A DNA stretch of 64,000 nucleotides from Psychrobacillus faecigallinarum. GTDB lineage: Bacteria; Bacillota; Bacilli; Bacillales_A; Planococcaceae. The notes below the pieces were generated by a model. It was not told the origin of the DNA, ran no database searches, and saw only the letters and a list, made by a program, of their open reading frames with translations. The translations under genes and the position numbers were made by a program. Shown here piece after piece: positions 56,740-64,000 of the stretch; position 1 is the stretch's first letter; every line of letters begins with the position of its first letter. The stretch lies in NCBI RefSeq assembly GCF_014836595.1, contig NZ_JACSQO010000004.1, positions 124,001 through 188,000 on the forward strand, read 5' to 3'.

Positions 56740-58020
56740 TCACATCATATCCTCCTCTTTAAATGAATTTGTGCGTTTAAACTGCCATAGGGCAACGGCT
56801 ACAACAACTAAGGATAATAGCATCGTTATGGCTGCAGCTTTACCATACTGAGCGGAAGTCATCGTTAACTTGTAAATCCATGAGATTAAAATGTCTGTAC
56901 CTCCAGCATTTTGCCCAGGCAATGCTGGCCCACCGCCGTTGAATAAGAAAATTACGTTGAAATTATTAAAGTTAAATGTATATTGCGTGATTAAAATCGG
57001 AGCAGTCGCATAAAGTACCATCGGTAATGTGATGCTTCGAAACTTTTGCCAAATAGAAGCACCATCCACGTTAGCTGCCTCATATAGTTCATCAGGAATA
57101 GACTGTAGAACACCAGTTGTCATAGCAAATATAAAAGGAAATCCAAGCCACGATTGTATACCTATTAAGGCGATACGGGTCCACATTTCAGAAGTCATCC
57201 ATGGGACAGGATCTATTCCAAAAAAGCTTAGTATGCCATCATTTATTACTCCGAATGATTCATTGAACATTCCAGAGAATATCAAAATCGAGATAAATGC
57301 TGGTACTGCCCAAGGAAGTATTAAAATCGTACGGAAAACAGCTTTTCCTTTTAAATCCTTTTGGTTAATCACAACTGCGAGGAATATACCGATTGCTACC
57401 TGGATTGTTGTTGCTCCAAAAGTCCATACAATCGTCCATCCAAGAACACTAAAGAAAGTAGAGCGCCATAACTCTAGTTTGAAAATATCAATATAGTTTT
57501 GTATTCCTACCCAATCGACTAATTTAGCCGGTGGCGTGTGGTATAAATCATAGTTAGTAAAAGAAAGTAATATTACGAAAAAGATAGGGAAAATTACAAC
57601 AAAGATTAACAGTAAAAAACCAGGGGAAATCATAAGATAAGGAAAACCATTGTCTATTAAATTATGATATTGCTCTCTTACACTGTTTAACTCGAAGCCT
57701 TTATCTCTTTTTTTTCCGTTGTTATACGCATCGTAAATGTTAAATGCATAAATACCTAAACCGATTGCTGCTACTAGCAAAGCTATGACTCCATCTACTA
57801 ATAAGAATACGGAGTGGTCTAGACCTGGTATTTCTCCAAGTGTGAACAATCCCCAAAAGCCCCAATTAAGAGTTTGATAAAAACTACTAAAAAATGCGGC
57901 TGTTAAAACTAAGAAAATGATTCCTTTAACATATTGTTTATTGTAAAACTGACCAATGCCTGGAATAATCGATAATAACCCAGCTGTTTTTCTATGTTTG
58001 TTGGTGGCATTACTGTCCAT
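56740..58020 (-). CDS. mdxF: Maltodextrin ABC transporter permease (MalF/MdxF type)
   Basis: A roughly 426-residue permease with eight or more helices. The EAA region is ELYEAANVDGASIWQKF and the periplasmic loop ends in NFNVIFLFNGGGPALPGQ. The start at 58020 follows AAGAAGGAGG; the GTG at 58080 is too close to its purine tract. Extra N-terminal helices (GIGQFYNKQYVKGIIFLVL) are usual in the Gram-positive MdxF group. Confidence 0.92.
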   Translation of the reverse strand: MDSNATNKHRKTAGLLSIIPGIGQFYNKQYVKGIIFLVLTAAFFSSFYQTLNWGFWGLFTLGEIPGLDHSVFLLVDGVIALLVAAIGLGIYAFNIYDAYNNGKKRDKGFELNSVREQYHNLIDNGFPYLMISPGFLLLIFVVIFPIFFVILLSFTNYDLYHTPPAKLVDWVGIQNYIDIFKLELWRSTFFSVLGWTIVWTFGATTIQVAIGIFLAVVINQKDLKGKAVFRTILILPWAVPAFISILIFSGMFNESFGVINDGILSFFGIDPVPWMTSEMWTRIALIGIQSWLGFPFIFAMTTGVLQSIPDELYEAANVDGASIWQKFRSITLPMVLYATAPILITQYTFNFNNFNVIFLFNGGGPALPGQNAGGTDILISWIYKLTMTSAQYGKAAAITMLLSLVVVAVALWQFKRTNSFKEEDMM

Positions 58021-58096
58021 TGCTAATGCGGCCTCCTTCTTTCCTTTGAAAGGAGTATTTTCTCTCAAAATTGTATTCACAATCCTTTAAATATAA

Positions 58097-58133
58097 GCAA
58101 AGCCATGCCCCCGTGTAGGAAACATGCCTTTGC
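58097..58133 (-). other. Hairpin between malE- and malF-type genes
   Basis: GCAAAGCCATG (58097-58107) pairs with CATGCCTTTGC (58123-58133), with one mismatch. No strong T-run follows. Such intercistronic stems protect binding-protein mRNA and lower expression of the permeases. Confidence 0.6.
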
Positions 58134-58152
58134 GATTAAAAATCATTTAAAA

Positions 58153-59445
58153 TCATTTAGGGTGATTTGTTTCTATATTTGTTTTGATGTTTTTAACTGC
58201 ATCATCCATTGCGGCCTTAGGCTCAGCTTTTCCAGTTGCAATAGTTTGCAATGCAGAAGCAGCCGGACTCCATACTTCAGCCATTTCTGGAATGTTTGGC
58301 ATTGGAACTGCATATTGAGATTGAAGTGCTACAGCTTTAGCTCCTTCGTTATCTGCAATGATTGGATCTTCTACTAGTGTTTTAACTGGTGGAATTTCTT
58401 GTGTAGTTTCAAAACGAATTTTTGCATTTTCTTCGTTTGTTAACCACTCGACTAATTTAGTAGACCAGTATTTATGTTCTGTAAAAGCAGTTACATGCCA
58501 TCCTTTAACTCCCATGAACGTTTTCATTGGTTCACCATTCGGAAGCTTTGGCATTGCTGAAATACCGATATCTATTCCAGCATCCTTCATGCTTTGGAAA
58601 GACCATGGACCATTCATAACTGAAGCAATTTTTCCTTCGTTGAATAGACCGTCTCTAGTAGAACCACCACTTTCCCCAATAATTCCTTTAGGGAATAATC
58701 CTTCTGAATACCATTTTTGAATGTAAGAAGCTCCTTCAATTGCTCCCTCGTTATTTAAACCGATATCGTCTCTGTCAAGAGCGCCATCATTTTCCTTGAA
58801 AACGTATCCGCCCATACCAGCAATTACCCCATGTGCAAAATAGAAATCATCCCAAGTTGCGATAAATCCAAATTGTTTGCCATCTGTAAAACCTTTTGAA
58901 AACTCATATACCTCATCCATAGTTTCCGGTGCTTCAGACATTAATGCCTTGTTATAGATGAATACTGGTGTCTCAGTCGCTTTAGGAAGCCCATAAAGCT
59001 TGCCATCGTATTTTTGTGCATTTACAGAAGAATCACTGAAGATTGATAGAACTTCATCACTTACTTCAATTTCTTGTATAAGACCTTCTGTTACTACCTG
59101 GCCGATTTGGTCATGAGGTAAAGTAACTACATCTGCACCAGTTCCAGATGGACCGTCCATACGAAGCTGATCACGCATTTTATCAGCCATACCTAATTCT
59201 TTGAATTCTACTTTAATACCATATTCTTTTTCAAAAGACTCTATTGCAGGTTTTAAGGCTACAGATTTATCTGTATCTTCCCATACAATTAGCTTTTCTG
59301 GTTTAGCAGGTTCATCCGAGCTACTAGCATTTTCATTATTGTTTGAAGTAGACGTGCCCGTGTTAGTTTCTCTATCTGGTCCACATGCTGCTAAAATAGC
59401 CATCAGTAGAACCAAAATAGATAAGAATGATAGTGACTTTTTCAT
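58153..59445 (-). CDS. mdxE: Maltodextrin-binding lipoprotein (MalE/MdxE type)
   Basis: A 430-residue extracellular solute-binding protein, family 1. The lipoprotein signal is LLMAILAACGP with cysteine at about 21, followed by a Ser/Asn-rich linker. The mature domain begins KLIVWEDTDKSVALKPAIES. It captures maltodextrins for MdxFG. It is the first gene of the operon, with GGGAGGGG before the ATG, and a LacI/CcpA-type site cluster lies upstream. Confidence 0.93.
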   Translation of the reverse strand: MKKSLSFLSILVLLMAILAACGPDRETNTGTSTSNNNENASSSDEPAKPEKLIVWEDTDKSVALKPAIESFEKEYGIKVEFKELGMADKMRDQLRMDGPSGTGADVVTLPHDQIGQVVTEGLIQEIEVSDEVLSIFSDSSVNAQKYDGKLYGLPKATETPVFIYNKALMSEAPETMDEVYEFSKGFTDGKQFGFIATWDDFYFAHGVIAGMGGYVFKENDGALDRDDIGLNNEGAIEGASYIQKWYSEGLFPKGIIGESGGSTRDGLFNEGKIASVMNGPWSFQSMKDAGIDIGISAMPKLPNGEPMKTFMGVKGWHVTAFTEHKYWSTKLVEWLTNEENAKIRFETTQEIPPVKTLVEDPIIADNEGAKAVALQSQYAVPMPNIPEMAEVWSPAASALQTIATGKAEPKAAMDDAVKNIKTNIETNHPK

Positions 59446-59488
59446 TTCTTTACCCCTCCCAATTTGTGTCTCTCTTTTTTACCAAAGT

Positions 59489-59506
59489 TGTACAACCGTT
59501 TGCACA
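59489..59506. promoter_or_regulatory. LacI-type operator (site 1) in the mal divergent region
   Basis: TGTACAACCGTTTGCACA is an imperfect palindrome (7 of 9 positions) centred on CG, typical of LacI/GalR regulators. It lies about 45 bases upstream of the mdxE start and is a likely target of the MalR-like repressor. Confidence 0.55.
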
Positions 59507-59516
59507 ATAAATTTAA

Positions 59517-59530
59517 TGAAAACGCTAACA
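59517..59530 (+). promoter_or_regulatory. cre site (CcpA) in the mal divergent region
   Basis: TGAAAACGCTAACA matches the cre consensus TGWAARCGYTWNCW at all 14 positions. It indicates glucose repression of the maltodextrin genes. Confidence 0.75.
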
Positions 59531-59622
59531 TAAAATTTATCTATGAAAATAATTTTCTATTTATTCCTGTTATTGCATGGTATGTAAGTTAAATAGAAAA
59601 ATATTATTTCAACTAAATTTTA

Positions 59623-59655
59623 TGAAAGCGATTGCACAACTTATGGTTTTATTAT
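59623..59655 (+). promoter_or_regulatory. Second LacI/cre-like site and candidate promoter of the maltogenic amylase
   Basis: TGAAAGCGATTGCA (59623-59636) differs from the cre consensus at one position and also resembles site 1. TTGCAC within it and TACATT 17 bases downstream form a weak promoter for the rightward gene, which would place the operator over the -35. Confidence 0.45.
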
Positions 59656-59767
59656 ACATTTAAAGTAAGTTTACACAAACACTTTTTTAAATTTTTTAAA
59701 AAAATATTTTATTTGTGTAAAAATATAGTCAAATTAGTAGAAGTGATAATTGGAAAAGGGGAGTTAT

Positions 59768-61525
59768 ATGGAAAGAGCTGCTGTATTTCATAGACCGGTA
59801 GACAACTTAGCGTATCTATTAGAAGAAAAAACAATGCATATACGCTTAAAGACGAAAGCAAATGATCTTAACGAAGCATTACTAATCCATGGAGATCCAT
59901 ACATTTGGGAAAATGGAGAATGGAAATATAACGTGGCTAGAATGTATTTGGTAGGATCTGATGAAGTGCATGATTACTGGGAGATTAAGGTTTTCTCTGA
60001 GACGAATAGAATCCGTTATGGCTTTAAGTTAATTTCAAATGATGAGCAAATTGTTTATACAGAAAAAGGGTTCTACTCGGAAGCTCCTAATGATTCCGAC
60101 TACTATTTTTGTTTTCCATATTTGCACAGTAATGATATTTTTGAGGCCCCTTCCTGGGTAAAAGACACTGTTTGGTATCAAATTTTCCCAGAGCGCTTTG
60201 CAAACGGTGATCCCTCTATTAATCCTCCAACCGCTAAGGCATGGGGTTCCGAGCCCCCTGCAATCAATAATTTTTTTGGTGGGGATTTTGCCGGGGTCAT
60301 TCAACATTTAGATTATTTAAGTGACTTAGGTATTAATGGAATATATTTTACACCTGTATTTCAAGCTAGTTCCAACCATAAGTATGACACAATCAACTAC
60401 TTAGAAATCGATCCTCAATTTGGTGATAAAGAATCCTTAAAGCTTCTTGTGAAACAGTGTCATAAACGTGGCATCAAGGTGATGCTAGATGCTGTTTTCA
60501 ATCATAGTGGGTACTACTTCCCCCCTTTTCAAGATGTATTAATAAATGGAGAAAGTTCTCGTTATAAGGAATGGTTCCATATTCATGACTTCCCTGTCCG
60601 AGGCGGAGAAAGACCAAATTATGAGGCGTTTGGTTTTGTAGAGTCTATGCCAAAGCTAAATACAGCTAATCCTGAAGTAAAGAAATACTTATTAGATGTA
60701 GGAGCTTACTGGATTGAGGAGTATGACATAGACGGCTGGAGATTAGATGTTGCTAATGAAGTGGATCATCATTTCTGGCGAGAGTTTAGAACTGTAGTAA
60801 AAAATATTAAGCCAGATATATATATATTAGGAGAAATCTGGCATGATTCAATGCCTTGGCTTCGAGGAGATGAGTTTGATGCGGTCATGAACTATCCCTT
60901 TAAAACAAATCTATTTAATCTTTTAGTAAATGAAAGCATTAGTTCTCGACAGTTTGTAGAAAATATTACTCAAGTTTATTACAACTATCCTAAAAATGTT
61001 TTTGACTATACTTTTAACCTTGTTGGAAGTCATGATACGGCAAGAGTATTAACAGAATGTGATAACAATATTAACAAAACAAAACAAATCTTCACTGTTC
61101 TTTTAACCTTTATGGGGACACCTTGTATCTATTATGGAGATGAAATCGGATTAACTGGTGGTCAAGACCCTGGTTGTAGAGAATGTATGGAATGGGATGA
61201 ATCAAAGCATAATCTGGAGATGAAAACCCATATTAAAACCCTTATTAAATTAAGAAAACAAGAGAAGCTGCTTGCGAACGAAGGCTCTGTAAGATTTATC
61301 CGTCCTTCTTCTGAAAATGGTATTTTTGGTTATGAGAAATTCAATGATGATTATTCTCTACTTGTATTATTTAATCCATCACAAACGGAGCAGGCCCTGG
61401 ATTTAGACCAAACAAGCAAATATGATCTATTATATAGCGATACTAAAAGTTTCAATAGCACCGCAATAAGCTTAAATGGTTATGGTTTCGCAATTATAAA
61501 GAAAAATGCAAGCGTTGTGGTATGA
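59768..61525 (+). CDS. Maltogenic amylase / neopullulanase / cyclomaltodextrinase
   Basis: A roughly 585-residue GH13_20 enzyme with an N-terminal CBM34-type domain (~1-125), which dimerises in this family and limits the active site to oligosaccharides and cyclodextrins. Catalytic motifs: GWRLDVANEV (Asp), ILGEIWHD (Glu), LVGSHDTARV (Asp). No signal peptide, so cytoplasmic. The start at 59768 follows AAAGGGGAG. Divergent from mdxE; equivalent to B. subtilis YvdF. Confidence 0.92.
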   Translation: MERAAVFHRPVDNLAYLLEEKTMHIRLKTKANDLNEALLIHGDPYIWENGEWKYNVARMYLVGSDEVHDYWEIKVFSETNRIRYGFKLISNDEQIVYTEKGFYSEAPNDSDYYFCFPYLHSNDIFEAPSWVKDTVWYQIFPERFANGDPSINPPTAKAWGSEPPAINNFFGGDFAGVIQHLDYLSDLGINGIYFTPVFQASSNHKYDTINYLEIDPQFGDKESLKLLVKQCHKRGIKVMLDAVFNHSGYYFPPFQDVLINGESSRYKEWFHIHDFPVRGGERPNYEAFGFVESMPKLNTANPEVKKYLLDVGAYWIEEYDIDGWRLDVANEVDHHFWREFRTVVKNIKPDIYILGEIWHDSMPWLRGDEFDAVMNYPFKTNLFNLLVNESISSRQFVENITQVYYNYPKNVFDYTFNLVGSHDTARVLTECDNNINKTKQIFTVLLTFMGTPCIYYGDEIGLTGGQDPGCRECMEWDESKHNLEMKTHIKTLIKLRKQEKLLANEGSVRFIRPSSENGIFGYEKFNDDYSLLVLFNPSQTEQALDLDQTSKYDLLYSDTKSFNSTAISLNGYGFAIIKKNASVVV

Positions 61526-61600
61526 GCATAACTTCAATTAATCAAATAAAAAATGTTTAGTATGTACAATAAACTCTAACTAATAGAAAAATATAGAGAG

Positions 61601-61633
61601 GATGGTGTGACATAAGGTCTCACCATCTTTTTT
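61601..61633 (+). terminator. Terminator of the maltogenic amylase gene
   Basis: GATGGTGTGA pairs with TCTCACCATC (9 of 10) and is followed by six T. The remaining 61634-61884 has no recognisable element apart from the GACGGAGGCG ribosome site. Confidence 0.85.
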
Positions 61634-61884
61634 AACGTTATTTTATGTCTATGGTCTGTCCGTTGTTCTCGCATGTCTGGATAATAGCACATTAAATGCA
61701 TTTTTAGCTACTAGGTCACCCCCCCTTAAATTTTTCCATTCTATTATTCTATCGCTACTATCAATTTTTGGAGCAACCTTTCATATGATAAAGAGGAATC
61801 AGGTAATATTTTGGGCTCTGTCACATACAATCAATTGATAAAACAAATATACAACTCGTTTTATATGACGGAGGCGTAGCCCAT

Positions 61885-62775
61885 ATGAATTCCCGTTTTC
61901 AAGAAAAACGTACTCTCTTTCAATGGATAAACATGATGATTCCCTATATTTATACGATAGGAATTCTGTTAATTTTGGTGTGGATGGCCACCTCCTCCCT
62001 GATCATTGGCATTTCGACATGGCAGGAGAACCCTAAAGCATTTTTTCTTCAGGAAATCGAGGTAGATAATTCTAATACAGTACAAACTGTTCAAGAAACT
62101 GCTTTTTCACTTATTATAAAACCCTTTGTTGAATCAAATTTTAACCAAGTCATTTTTAGAGGACTCTTTTTACTATTTATATGGTTTTTATTATTTTTAA
62201 TAATCCCAGTTGCTTTTAAGAGATTGAAAAGGTTTAAGTTTTTGAATTTAGAATTTGAAGTAGATAATATTGAGCAAGCCGCTATTGAAACAGTGGAAAT
62301 CAGTGGTACAAAAGCAAAGCTCATGGCTTATTTTACAGGTGACGACGCCTCTGGAAGAACTCTGGAGTTCTTATTCAGGTCGGCAATCGATTTTAAAGAG
62401 GTTTTAGAATATTTTTTAGAGGAGACACAAATCGGTTACAAAAATCAACCAATCAACGGTGCGTTTTCTTTTGCTGTGTATACAGGAGACACCCCTGAAA
62501 AGTTTGTGGACCTAATAGACGAATCAAAGGAAACTGGAGAGGCAGTAGTATTTAATAGGACAGATGACTTAAATGTATGGAAGAAAAATTATTTAATTTA
62601 CTATTTTGCATATGACAATTTAGAATTTACGACAGTGATTGAAAGCTTTACTTACTCGTTTGATATTATTGATAAATATCTTTTTGAGCTTCTTCATAAA
62701 ACAATTGCCAAAAATATTGAAAATATTGAATACATGGTGGCATTGACTAACTCAGAATCAATTGAAAACCAATAA
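61885..62775 (+). CDS. Two-helix membrane protein with cytoplasmic domain, unknown
   Basis: A 296-residue protein. Helices lie at about 20-42 and 88-110, separated by an external loop of ~45 residues. A cytoplasmic C-terminal domain (~115-296) contains a possible GAF-like or nucleotide-sensor region, but no motif I can name. It starts at ATG after ACGGAGGCG. It may be linked to the small gene that follows 33 bases later. Confidence 0.6.
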   Translation: MNSRFQEKRTLFQWINMMIPYIYTIGILLILVWMATSSLIIGISTWQENPKAFFLQEIEVDNSNTVQTVQETAFSLIIKPFVESNFNQVIFRGLFLLFIWFLLFLIIPVAFKRLKRFKFLNLEFEVDNIEQAAIETVEISGTKAKLMAYFTGDDASGRTLEFLFRSAIDFKEVLEYFLEETQIGYKNQPINGAFSFAVYTGDTPEKFVDLIDESKETGEAVVFNRTDDLNVWKKNYLIYYFAYDNLEFTTVIESFTYSFDIIDKYLFELLHKTIAKNIENIEYMVALTNSESIENQ

Positions 62776-62807
62776 AATATAATTTATACATTAAAGGAGT
62801 GTTGAGT

Positions 62808-63008
62808 ATGCTAAGTGAAAAGGTACCTATTTGCACCGAGGATGTTAAAAATCGGGCAGCAAGAAAACTGGGTAGATTCAATACGACAAAAAAAAGTTCG
62901 AAACCTGTAAAGACTGCTGCAATAACCGGAGATTTAGTTAAACCAATCCATGTAAACAAGTCCGAGCCGCTAGTAAAGAGAATGACTTATTTTCAAAACA
63001 ACAGTTAG
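62808..63008 (+). CDS. Small basic protein, unknown
   Basis: A 66-residue lysine-rich soluble protein (MLSEKVPICTEDVKNRAARKLG...). The ATG at 62808 is eight bases after AAAGGAG, the best of three nested starts. Not recognised. A terminator begins at its stop codon. Confidence 0.5.
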   Translation: MLSEKVPICTEDVKNRAARKLGRFNTTKKSSKPVKTAAITGDLVKPIHVNKSEPLVKRMTYFQNNS

Positions 63009-63045
63009 TACCCACTTGTTCAAAGTGGGTACTTTCTATTTTTTT
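63009..63045 (+). terminator. Terminator between convergent small genes
   Basis: GTACCCACTT pairs with AAGTGGGTAC around a short loop, then a T-rich run. It also covers the last codons of the reverse gene ending at 63020. Confidence 0.85.
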
Positions 63046-63208
63046 CTTTAAAATGTTTGGAGTGCTTTTCAGCTATCTCCTGCATAATTGGCGAAGGCCC
63101 AACCAAATCTGCTGGTCGTTTTACGGGTAAGTGGTTTAACTTTATTTCATTTACTCCTTTGAACTTCTCTCCCCTTAGAAGTCGCTCATAAATATCCCTT
63201 ATTTTCAT
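63020..63208 (-). CDS. Small protein, unknown
   Basis: A 62-residue soluble protein (MKIRDIYERLLRGEKFKGVN...), hydrophilic and probably helical. GAGGGGAAG lies five bases before the ATG, which supports translation. I do not recognise the family. Confidence 0.5.
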   Translation of the reverse strand: MKIRDIYERLLRGEKFKGVNEIKLNHLPVKRPADLVGPSPIMQEIAEKHSKHFKEKNRKYPL

Positions 63209-63310
63209 TGCTTCCCCTCGTTTTCTACATATTCCTTTTGTAGTATATTCAGTTATGTTAATTAGACGTATGTACTTGCTTGCATTATATGGAAGATAAT
63301 AATTAGTTTA

Positions 63311-63457
63311 CATAATATTATTATAGTTATTTTAGTGGTAGCTGATTTAAATAGATCAATGGAATTCTATTGTGATGGACATCGGTGCAGTACTTATTTT
63401 GAAGTGAAGTGGAAAATGGAATGCCCCCCTCTAGGGTGGTTATTCTTGATATTTTAA
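63311..63457 (+). pseudogene. Remnant of a VOC/glyoxalase-family gene
   Basis: A frame without a start codon reads VILVVADLNRSMEFYCDG, the opening signature of VOC (glyoxalase/bleomycin-resistance) domains, and stops about 30 codons later. The rest of the domain is missing. A terminator (63553) may have belonged to the intact gene. Confidence 0.5.
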
Positions 63458-63552
63458 GCTACCGACTACATAGAAGTTCTATTAGAATAAAAGCATAGAA
63501 ATATCACTTTTCTTTCATTTTAAGCAGATGTATGCGATTCGAGTAACGAAAA

Positions 63553-63596
63553 TCTCCATTTCTCAAATTCAATTCATGAGAAATGGAGACCGTTTT
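63553..63596 (+). terminator. Terminator
   Basis: A perfect 13-bp stem (63553-63565 with 63577-63589) followed by CCGTTTTT. It is downstream of the VOC remnant and near the end of the convergent gene. Confidence 0.85.
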
Positions 63597-63645
63597 TAGT
63601 TATATAAGAAATCGCTTTTCTTTTGTATATTTATGGGCAATGGTA

Positions 63646-64000
63646 TTACATCAGCTTCTCCATATATACTTGGACAATTTTCTTTTCAAATCCAATCTCC
63701 ATAAGAACTTCTGCTAGAGGATTATTTGATGGAAAGTTAAATGTCGATAGTTCAATCGAATTCTCCATACTTGCTGCTAAGTAAGATATAAACTTCCTCG
63801 TAAATTCTGTACTATTTATTTTTTCAGGTTGATAATTCAAATCGTAGATGTTGACCTTTTCAACCTTGCCTTCTGCATTTATCACTTTTTTGTAAAGACC
63901 ATAGCCTACACTGCCTCCCAGCTGATCTTTAACAACAAAGGATTCCCCGTGTTTGAGGCTCTGCCACTGGCACTGCCATGGAATATTTGATGTATAGAAA
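63646..64000 (-). CDS. Partial GNAT-like acetyltransferase
   Basis: The frame is open to the right edge of the window, so the N-terminus lies outside. The visible ~117 residues include SFVVKDQLGGSVGYGLYKK, STFNFPSNNPLAEVLMEIGFEKK and end IVQVYMEKLM. The last element is typical of the C-terminal strand of GNAT proteins. An internal GTG at 63885 was not taken as start, because the frame and composition continue upstream of it. Confidence 0.6.
   Translation of the reverse strand, partial: FYTSNIPWQCQWQSLKHGESFVVKDQLGGSVGYGLYKKVINAEGKVEKVNIYDLNYQPEKINSTEFTRKFISYLAASMENSIELSTFNFPSNNPLAEVLMEIGFEKKIVQVYMEKLM

Noticed and set aside
57029..57496. 155-codon frame opposite the MalF-type gene
   Set aside because: It is the antisense shadow of a well-supported permease gene and has no ribosome site or motif.

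Overview
The window is low-GC Gram-positive DNA from a Bacillales bacterium, most likely Bacillaceae or Planococcaceae of the Psychrobacillus, Lysinibacillus or Sporosarcina kind. Evidence for this: strong purine-rich Shine-Dalgarno sites, frequent TTG and GTG starts, many U-tailed intrinsic terminators, and a backbone matching the Bacillus subtilis order acnA(citB) ... yneP-yneQ-yneR-plsY-parE-parC. No rRNA, tRNA, intact insertion sequence, prophage or CRISPR array was recognised.

Layout. (1) 1-6150: DinB-fold protein, aconitase, serine hydrolase and two acetyltransferases. (2) 6270-19073: a large MalT/SARP-like regulator, then a tightly packed operon for a LIV-type ABC transporter (livK, G, F, H, M) fused by start/stop overlaps to a KAS III-like enzyme, an alpha/beta hydrolase, an SDR reductase and an acyl-CoA ligase. 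It lies between acnA and yneP and looks like an uptake-and-activation system for an unknown carboxylic acid. (3) 19131-26053: yneP, yneQ, yneR, plsY, parE and parC, with a LexA-like box before parE. (4) 26071-33094: MFS exporter, CopC/CopD pair, PAT-type acetyltransferase and a secreted LRR/Ig protein. (5) 33455-47756: a patchwork of small accessory genes, including an orphan ResC, a broken RDD gene, a TPR protein, a secreted transglycosylase-like protein, a SUKH protein, a repetitive protein, a second DinB protein, AIM24, a broken serine hydrolase, a kinase-fold phosphotransferase, RsgA, and a DUF2812/PadR pair with a clear operator. (6) 47950-51226: an RNase J whose leader folds over its own Shine-Dalgarno, a ZIP transporter and a YdaF-like acetyltransferase. 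(7) 51370-61525: a maltodextrin locus (MalR-like regulator, alpha-glucosidase, anchored alpha-amylase, MalG, MalF and MalE type transporter, divergent maltogenic amylase) with LacI/CcpA-type sites in the divergent promoter region. (8) 61885-64000: an unknown membrane protein, two small genes, a VOC remnant and a partial acetyltransferase.

The most unusual structure outside genes is a repeat family with the core TATGACCGGATAG. Its units alternate between 20 and 21 bp, giving an exact 41-bp higher-order period. It occurs at 19934-20130, again at 49662-49753, and probably in degenerate form at 54272-54308. Both main arrays sit directly behind an intrinsic terminator, between convergent genes. 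Other points of interest are the KAS III-like enzyme with a Cys-His-His triad, the RNase J leader, the PadR operator-promoter, and a C-terminal module shared by two secreted proteins.
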